This document shows, piece by piece, positions 57,763-64,000 of a stretch of 64,000 nucleotides of DNA. The DNA comes from Ceratobasidium sp. AG-K (Eukaryota; Basidiomycota; Agaricomycetes; Cantharellales; Ceratobasidiaceae), in NCBI GenBank assembly GCA_037039685.1, contig JAWNGF010000002.1, positions 496,001 through 560,000 of the forward strand. The letters are read 5' to 3'. Position 1 is the stretch's first letter. Each line of letters starts with the position of its first letter. Below the pieces are notes generated by a model. The model did not search any database. It was not told the DNA's origin and was given only the letters and a program-made list of their open reading frames with translations. The translations under genes and the position numbers were made by a program.

Positions 57763-59775
57763 TTAATTCGCCAACTCGATTACATCCCAGCATGACCTCA
57801 AATAGTCGTTCCAAGTAACTTGCGCGCCATTGGCTCCGGCGCCGTGCCAGAGGTGGTCCATAACTCGAGGGAACTCGTACCTGTGATACAGAAAAACTCC
57901 ACAATCGCGAACCAGATTCAATACATTATAGATAATAGATCGATGTTGCTCCCGAATTGCGCATATTCCCGCCTATCACGTCGATCAAGTCGGTGAGGAC
58001 AATTACAGGCAATGTACTCACTATTAATGTAGGAAAGAAAAAATGGATCTCTCCACCAGGGTTGTCGTCTGTAAGGCTCAGCATCTGGACTATTTGCGTG
58101 CATGAATGCTGGACCCGTGGATCTCCACTTGGAACACCACACATCCCCTGAAAGTGCACGGCTATGCTAATTGCTCCGCCTTAATAAAGAAAGCCAGCTT
58201 ACCATATAAACGTATATTAGAATAGCATGCCGCAATGTTTCTTGCTTGGCCAGTCGTGCGATAGTATCCCAAGACGTGGTTGGATGGTCCTGATTCCAAA
58301 TGGGCCTCCAGTTTTTGACGTTGTGCTCGACTTGTCGCCACTCGTCTGCATGGCGCACAGATGGGTCTTGCAACCGCCAGATGCTGACCTTGGAAATCGC
58401 TAGAATAAACTCGGCAGGACACCCAGGCCACCATTCCACGCGCTCCCGCTGAACGAAATTTGGATAGAGGGTAACATCCCAATTAACAAGGTGTGGGAGT
58501 CCAAACATCATCGCCATAACCACATCCCCGGTCGCGAATCTGATCATATCTGGGTGGGGCGATGTGAGCACGTCAAAGAGAGAGAATCTGCCATATTCAG
58601 CCTGCAAGGTGTTGTTGGTATAAGCGACTTGGACAAAGAAGGGCATGGCCTGCCGCAACAATTTGGCGGCTAGACAGTGATCAGCCAGGATTCCCGTCTC
58701 GTAAATCTATGAATATAGGTGTGATTGCATCCTCGAGGCTGAAACCCGTAACTTACCTCCAAGGAGGCTGACAATAGCCCGAGAAGTTCTCTTGAAGCGA
58801 CTTCCGCCGGATTTGTAGATGCCAAATGTTGGCTGAAACGATGGAGTGTTTCGAGGTACGGCTTCACCAGGTTCTGAGTATGGCGAGATTCCATGGCCTG
58901 GAATATTTTGGCCCCAAGGAATAGCGAAAGGCAAGAAGTTTTGGATAATCGGATACCAGCGAGGACGATGCTCTGAACAAAATCTCGTTGGTGGAGGACC
59001 TGTTTGACGGCCATCATGTAGTACGCCCGCTCGTCTAGGCCGAGAGTTAGTTCTCAGGTTTAATAATGTGTATCCAACTGAACGGCTTACATTGCGACGA
59101 GATGAATTCAACCACAGCAACCAAACTGTCAATATCCGGATATACTGTTGGATTAGGAGTGGCTCCGCCTAGCCGATGACTGCTGGCAGTGGTAGACGGG
59201 TCCTTGGGTTGATCAAGTTCCTGCTGACTCCAGCTGGTGTCTCGCAATGGATGCGGACCATAACGTCGTGAATAGGGAGATTTCAGGGCCAAGGTGACAG
59301 AGGTTGGTACGAGCCCATGTTTGACAGTATCAACGCCAGAACCATCCGTCTGCCGCGCTGAGGGTGGTTGTTCAGGCGCCGAATGGCTCCAGGCTGGTCC
59401 AGGGATACCATAACGAGATGTTTCTACGCGTGAATGAGATGCTCCAGCGTAACTAGTTGGCAAGTGTGAACCGTCCAAGGGCGATGCAGCGCCGGAACCC
59501 GAAGAGTTGCGGCTGTTGTGGTCCAACGGTAACCTAGGCTGCGACATTGAACGATGTTCCTGGATTATTTCTGCTTGGAGGCCTCGGGATGCATATCCCT
59601 GACACGCAAACCCTCCTGCTCTGCATCGAGTGCATGTCGGATGAGTTCTGTCACACCTTTTTCTCCTAAATTGGTAGGTTGATCAACGACGAAAAATCTG
59701 GATCGAGTCTAATTACCTTTCACGACATGTGATGCAGCTCAGTGGATTAGGGCCAGATATCCGCTTCGCATGCAT
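57763..59775 (-). CDS. Zn2Cys6 transcription factor
   Basis: The ATG at 59775 starts MHAKRISGPNPLSCITCRER, and the binuclear zinc cluster continues across an intron with KRCDRTHPTCTRCRAGGFAC. This gives the full C-x2-C-x6-C-x6-C-x2-C-x6-C pattern near the N-terminus. A Ser/Pro-rich linker follows (from about 59550), then the helical fungal-specific regulatory domain in several exons: DSLVAVVEFISSQC, FVQSIVLAGIRLSKTSCLS, LLRQAMPFFVQVAYTNN, GDVVMAMMFGLPHLVNWDV and CPAEFILAISKVSIWRL. The end is VTWNDYLRSCWDVIELAN at 57763. This resembles the Fungal_trans_2-type factors abundant in Agaricomycetes. DNA target and pathway are not inferable. It lies inside the spacer between the inverted arms. Confidence 0.85.
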
Positions 59776-60323
59776 GAAACCGACCCAGTGGTAGTTCACA
59801 ACCGAGTTGCAACTCAATAGTTTGCGTATGCTTGAGCACCGGATCCCTCGGATGCAATCGACGGAGACGATTCGCTGGCCAGAGCCACACATGTCAGCCT
59901 GGGGCTAGCTCGGGGGTTGGCCACTAAAAGGAGGCGTCATCAACTCCCCACTACCTGACTTGAGCGGTTGTCAGAAGCCACTGGCTACAGGCTCACATTG
60001 GCCTCAAACGCACGATTCTACCTCATCGAGTGCGGGTTTCAGAATTTGGGAACAAAGGAAATGCGCGAATCGGCGCTGCGAATATGTATATGCGCTTTAT
60101 ATAGAGAAATCCACACGACCCACAAAAACTAGTTCTCAGATTACTGCCGGCACTGAGCGGCACAGATGGAAATCGGCTGCTCCCCGCTGCTAGTGTGACT
60201 CGGCTGCTTCCCGAGACGTGCGTTAGCTCAGCAGCAGACTCCGGGGTCCATTCCCGCTCGCAGAAAAATCACTCCGAGAAGGGGATTTTTGGTGCCAAAC
60301 AGCCGGGTTAGTAGTTGTACAGG
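59776..60323. other. promoter of the Zn2Cys6 gene and duplication junction
   Basis: This region ends where homology to the DHHC gene begins abruptly at 60324. No gene is supported; a 77-codon plus frame at 59960-60193 has no motif. A tRNA-like stretch near 60218-60263 lacks an anticodon arm. Confidence 0.4.
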
Positions 60324-61005
60324 TCAACTTCACATTCTGGTCGACCTGGTTCATGGCAGGGGTTTTCGGAACACAGCTCGCGGACTTGATTGTGAACTCC
60401 AACAGTGTATTTTACGAAGTGGACGGACAGGAAATTGGGGTGACCGTATTGTACATTTCGGTTCGCACGTCCAATATGGATAAACTACTAACGCCTGGTC
60501 TCCCAGAGCTGGCTTGTTCACGCTCTTTACCGCTTCCCCCACGGGAGGTCATACCCGACTTCTTGTTCTGAACGCGACGACGGTTGAGTCATTAGGATTC
60601 GCCTGTGCACGGGAAAAAGACAAGGCGATACTGGCGCGGGTGTTTAGCTTTTGGCAGTGCCGGTGGGTTCGCCCAGGTCCCCAGTTCGTGTCTTACTGAG
60701 TTCCATGCAGACAAAAGTATGAGCAGCGCAAAAGATGGGACTACGAATGGGGCCGGATTGAGCGCGAAGGAAACCTATGGTGGCTAGGGAACGCCCGAGC
60801 GAACTGGGAGCAAGTGATGGGACGAAGTGTATGGGAATGGATTTGTGAGTATTGCTACACCTTTCTGTCCCCTTCCCCAACTAAGTCCCGCATAGTACCT
60901 ATCGGACGTGGCTTAAATGACGGAATACACGTTACGGTCAATCCACGGCACGATCCGGACGGGAGGTGGAGGCCACGATCTCTATGGCCGGCTGAGTTGC
61001 AGTAG
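60324..61005 (+). pseudogene. 5'-truncated DHHC palmitoyltransferase copy
   Basis: This is the plus-strand copy of the final exons of the DHHC gene at 48599-50525. It starts abruptly at the CAACTTCACATTCTGG of the NFTFW exon and lacks the helices, zinc core and catalytic micro-exon. It retains VFGTQLADLIV, YEVDGQEIGVTVLYIS, the LFTLFTASPTGGHTRLL exon, the TTVE motif, the REGNLWWLG exon and the terminal RSLWPAELQ exon with its introns. Changes include TAWVFG to MAGVFG and NAR to NAR-equivalent conservative codons (NARANWE kept, preceded by Ala to Ala). It has no promoter or start of its own and cannot encode an acyltransferase. Confidence 0.88.
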
Positions 61006-62708
61006 CTTTAGGTATCTCTTGTACGCTTTCTGGAATGGTTGATTCTCTTTGTTTTTTCTGCTGTGGACTGGGTTCTCCGATCCTACGTAGGCTGATCTAC
61101 TTTCCCTTTCTTTTTACCCCGGCTCCGGCCTCTGTTACGCTTCAGCCACGGACCCCCTCCAGGATGTAGCTCGATTAGACATGAATATTTATGGTATCTA
61201 AGTATTTGCAAAAGCCTCATTCCAAGGGAGAGTCGGATGACCTTCACAATTGGCAGTGGTAAAACGATGAGGCTCACCCCAGGACTTCAGCGTGTGCCCA
61301 AGGCATCAACGGTTCCCAATCAACCTGCCTTCCGTACCAACTCCATTGTGTTTCATTGCTGGTTCCCCGGTCTAGTACCAGGTTATGCAGCTTGTGTTCG
61401 ATATATATTCTGGGAGCGGATTATTCGCCTTATCGCGGTGTGCTACAGGAAGTCACACGCTGATTGGTATAAGTCACTGAATTCTTCACTCGCCATGTCT
61501 CCTCTGAGAGCCGGCCAGTTTGATGATACCCTAAGAGTAAGCGTGAACCGGGTAAGACAATCAGAATGAAATCGTAATATACACAAGTCAAATCAATTCG
61601 AAGGAAGCGTGAGCACGTCCGCATTTGGTTCATATATCCCAACACGCAAGCAAGGCTGGTTGATCCAGAAGGAGCAGCATAGACAAAATGTTCGGGCTAT
61701 GTATGTGCGCGTCTATCAATAATTCGGGGGTCGTCTTGCTTGAAAACTTGAATTGGCGCAGGGGCGAGCTGTTTCGTTTGGAGTCGCCATAGCTAACACT
61801 CAAGACGGAGTTCTGCTCAGATCACTTTCAATAACGGGACACTGGTGACTGAATTACAAATTTAATTACTTTCTTTCTTCGCTGTTGTATCGAGATACTC
61901 CAATCATGGACATGGTAATAACGGACATTGTTCAAGAGGCGTCGCTCCATATGATCCCGGTAGCAGCTAACCCCTGCGGTCTGGGCGCATTCACCTAACC
62001 CTGGCCAACCAGTGTTTCAAGCCCCGGATATTAGGAACATTAAGAAGTCGCGGTGAGGGAGACAGAGCGCGAGAACGAGGAGTTGGACGGTCGATGGAAG
62101 CTTGTTCGCCAACGTGGCTTGGCCTTAGTGCGGCTTTAGGGTCAATAACCGCTGGACATTTGAGTAAATGCCAATTAATGGTAGACTGTCTGGAGAAGTA
62201 TGAGAGTCAATCGGCAAGGCGGTTGGCCGCGTCGAATGGCGAGTCCAGACCTGTCCCTGGCACAATGAATGCTGGTCAGTTTGATAGCTCCTCTTACTCT
62301 GCATATACTTAGGGTTATCCCATGTCGAGTTGGTTGGTGAAAATTAAACTATGATGACTAAAGCTCAGATATGTTAGCCAGACGCGTCTTGCGAAGTTAC
62401 CAGGTGGACTATCAATCGCGACCACTGGAATTCCGAGGGTCGACTGACTATATGTGCGCCGTTATAACTTATCGTTGGGAGGTTTCCACCGTGATGGGAG
62501 CCGCTCGAAGTATAGCTGCTGGGACCCAGGACACTCTTGGCGCCTATCCTGCCATTTGTCTGTTGGGGTCTATCGGTGGAAGTCGCCCAACCATCACCTC
62601 GTGTGTAGCATGCCGATGACACGCGGCTGAGACCGATAGCTTAAATTGGTGGTGGAACAGCCAAACTGCTCTTCATCCCCTCACAGCTTCCATATCCCAC
62701 GGACCCGA
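61006..62708. other. intergenic DNA inside the right arm
   Basis: This is the counterpart of 46898-48598. It carries the paired open frames 61237-61569 and 62094-62312 (+), both with equivalents in the left arm. The first is shortened by a frame difference relative to the left copy, and neither shows coding constraint by eye. Confidence 0.35.
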
Positions 62709-64000
62709 ATGGCACCCAAATCCAAAGCCTCATGGCTGCCCGAAGTATTCCAAAGGTGCCTTCCGCGTACTCGCCAGCACTCGACATCGGGCCCATCGCC
62801 CTCAACCTCCCCTGTGTCAATAACGAATCCAGTTCCATTTGATGTAATTACGGTACAGCCCACGCAAACGGCAATCCCACTCGCGGAGATGCCACCGCAA
62901 AATACCGACCCAGAAGCACAGGAGGGCTCTGCTGCGGCCAGGGCCCTCGAAACGGCACTCAAAGGTCTACGAACAAGCCTAGACGTGTTCCCTCCCCTCA
63001 AACTCGCTATAGGGGGGTTACTAGATTGCGTGACAAACTTGAAAGTCGGTATCATAGGATGCCCGTCATACGAAGCTATGCTCACAATTCCGACCCCATA
63101 GATAGTCGACCAGAACCGTCAGGCGTACGAGGATGTCTTATTGGATATTGCCAACCTGGCTACACAGCTTCAGGCACATATCTCAGAGTCGAAGCCAACC
63201 TATATGCCATACTCGATCAACAACGTGGCAAGGTATATCTCGCTAGCGATTCTTGATGACCACCAAATTGAAAGTAACCATAGATGCATTCAAGAACAAA
63301 TTCAACACATCCAAGGACAGAGAAATCGCTCGAGAACGAGGCAGTTTGCAGCAGCCGAGGATGACTATGAAGATGTGCTCCAGTGCTATCGTCAACTCAG
63401 CACGTTATTTAAGCAACTGCAGGTAACCATAGTGCGGCACTGACCTGAAGGAGAAATCTGACGTAATCCCAGATGGATATTTCGCTCAGCATTTGGGATG
63501 TCGTACGCAAGCAATATGTGGTATGTCCCATGTTTTGTAACGTAACGGCTCGTGACTCAGCAGTTACTCAGGACACTCGTATGAAGGACTTGGCCGCAGC
63601 AGACGATGCCTACTACAACTCGGGCCTGACTGCTGCCGTAAACAAGCGACAGGGATGTACGCCGGGAACCCGCACCAAGATACTTGAGGATGCAAAGGAC
63701 TGGACTCGTCCTGGCGACACCCCGAAGATATACTGGATGAACGGCATGGCTGGCACTGGCAAAACTACAATCGCATATAGCCTGTGCAAGCTGCTAGAAG
63801 CCGACAAGCAGCTGGCGGCGAGCTTCTTCTGTTCGCGTTATTCGCCGGCCTGCCGAGATGTGAACAAGATCGTGCCAACAATCGCGTCCCAGCTCGGAGA
63901 ATACTCGAGTCCGTACCGGCAAGCACTCTGTCGAATGCTGGATAACAACCCAACCGTGGCGAAGCGGGATATCGGAACGCAGTTTGAGCACCTGATCGTG
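62709..64000 (+). CDS. NACHT (NWD-type) STAND protein, copy 3, cut by window end
   Basis: The ATG at 62709 starts MAPKSKASWLPEVFQRCL, nearly identical to NWD copy 2, but with an extra ~45-residue Ser/Thr/Pro-rich insert (PSTSPVSITNPVPFDV and following). The helical block SLDVFPPLKLAIGGLLDCV follows, then the same short exons (ANLATQLQAHISESKP, FAAAEDDYEDVLQCYRQL) and MDISLSIWDVVRKQY. The NACHT P-loop GMAGTGKTT lies at about 63745. After IVPTIA the sequence departs from copy 2 (SQLGEYSSPYRQALC instead of YQLGQYSSPYRKALC). The window ends within the NACHT domain, so presence of the WD40 half is unknown. Exon structure and frame are intact as far as seen. Confidence 0.85.

Larger units (their letters stand above)
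60324..64000. repeat. right arm of large inverted duplication
   Basis: This is the reverse complement of 45741-49280, cut by the window end. Identity is high (about 97 percent in the stretch I compared) up to about 63886 and then falls sharply to roughly 80 percent inside the NACHT exon. About 135 bases near 62780-62930 are present here but not in the left arm. The inner boundary at 60324 lies inside an exon of the DHHC gene. Confidence 0.9.

Noticed and set aside
60218..60263. tRNA-like stretch with TTAGCTCAGC and GGGTCCATTCCC
   Set aside because: It has A-box and B-box resemblance, but the two are only about 15 bases apart, no anticodon arm fits, and the ends do not form an acceptor stem.

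Overview
The window looks like nuclear DNA of a filamentous basidiomycete, most likely a member of the Agaricomycetes close to Rhizoctonia/Ceratobasidiaceae (inference). The evidence is intron-rich genes with 43-55 nt introns and GTRAGT-type donors, NACHT-WD40 (NWD) STAND genes with 14 near-identical WD40 repeats, and a mixed set of eukaryotic housekeeping and secreted-enzyme genes. There is no bacterial operon structure, rRNA, convincing tRNA or CRISPR array.

Layout, left to right. 1-3.9 kb: MUB1/samB-type MYND-finger gene (-). 5.3-7.1 kb: a frame-broken lineage-specific gene (+). 9.8-10.6 kb: Ser/Pro-rich hypothetical gene (+). 11.8-14.4 kb: MFS siderophore-iron transporter (-) with a textbook iron-responsive GATA site in its promoter. 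15.2-18.4 kb: a cystathionine beta-lyase fused in frame to mevalonate kinase (+). 18.7-20.2 kb: secreted M28 leucine aminopeptidase (-). 21.4-22.4 kb: BTB protein (-). 22.7-24.9 kb: GH51 arabinofuranosidase (+). 25.1-26.4 kb: hypothetical gene (-). 26.9-28.9 kb: monocarboxylate-type MFS transporter (-). 29.2-31.6 kb: multi-pass membrane protein (-). 32.0-32.8 kb: MAD2 (+).

The region 33.8-64 kb is a dynamic NLR neighbourhood. It holds two complete NACHT-WD40 genes on the minus strand (33.8-38.4 and 42.3-46.9 kb). Between them lies a frameshifted copy of the MAD2 3' end. The start of a third NACHT gene on the plus strand runs off the right edge (62.7-64 kb). The 5' half of the second NWD gene, its upstream DNA and the last exons of a DHHC palmitoyltransferase (45.7-49.3 kb) are repeated in inverted orientation at 60.3-64 kb. 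The ~11 kb spacer between the arms carries the 5' part of the DHHC gene, an acidic hypothetical gene, an SVF1-type gene, an OMA1-like M48 protease and a Zn2Cys6 transcription factor.

Several otherwise well-conserved genes (MUB1, mevalonate kinase, SVF1, OMA1, one NWD) are each interrupted by one-base indels, mostly in short homopolymers. Unpolished long-read sequence is a more economical explanation than decay of every gene. Genes without such breaks include GH51, MAD2 and the second NWD gene. All exon borders were placed by eye from splice signals, reading frame and family conservation.
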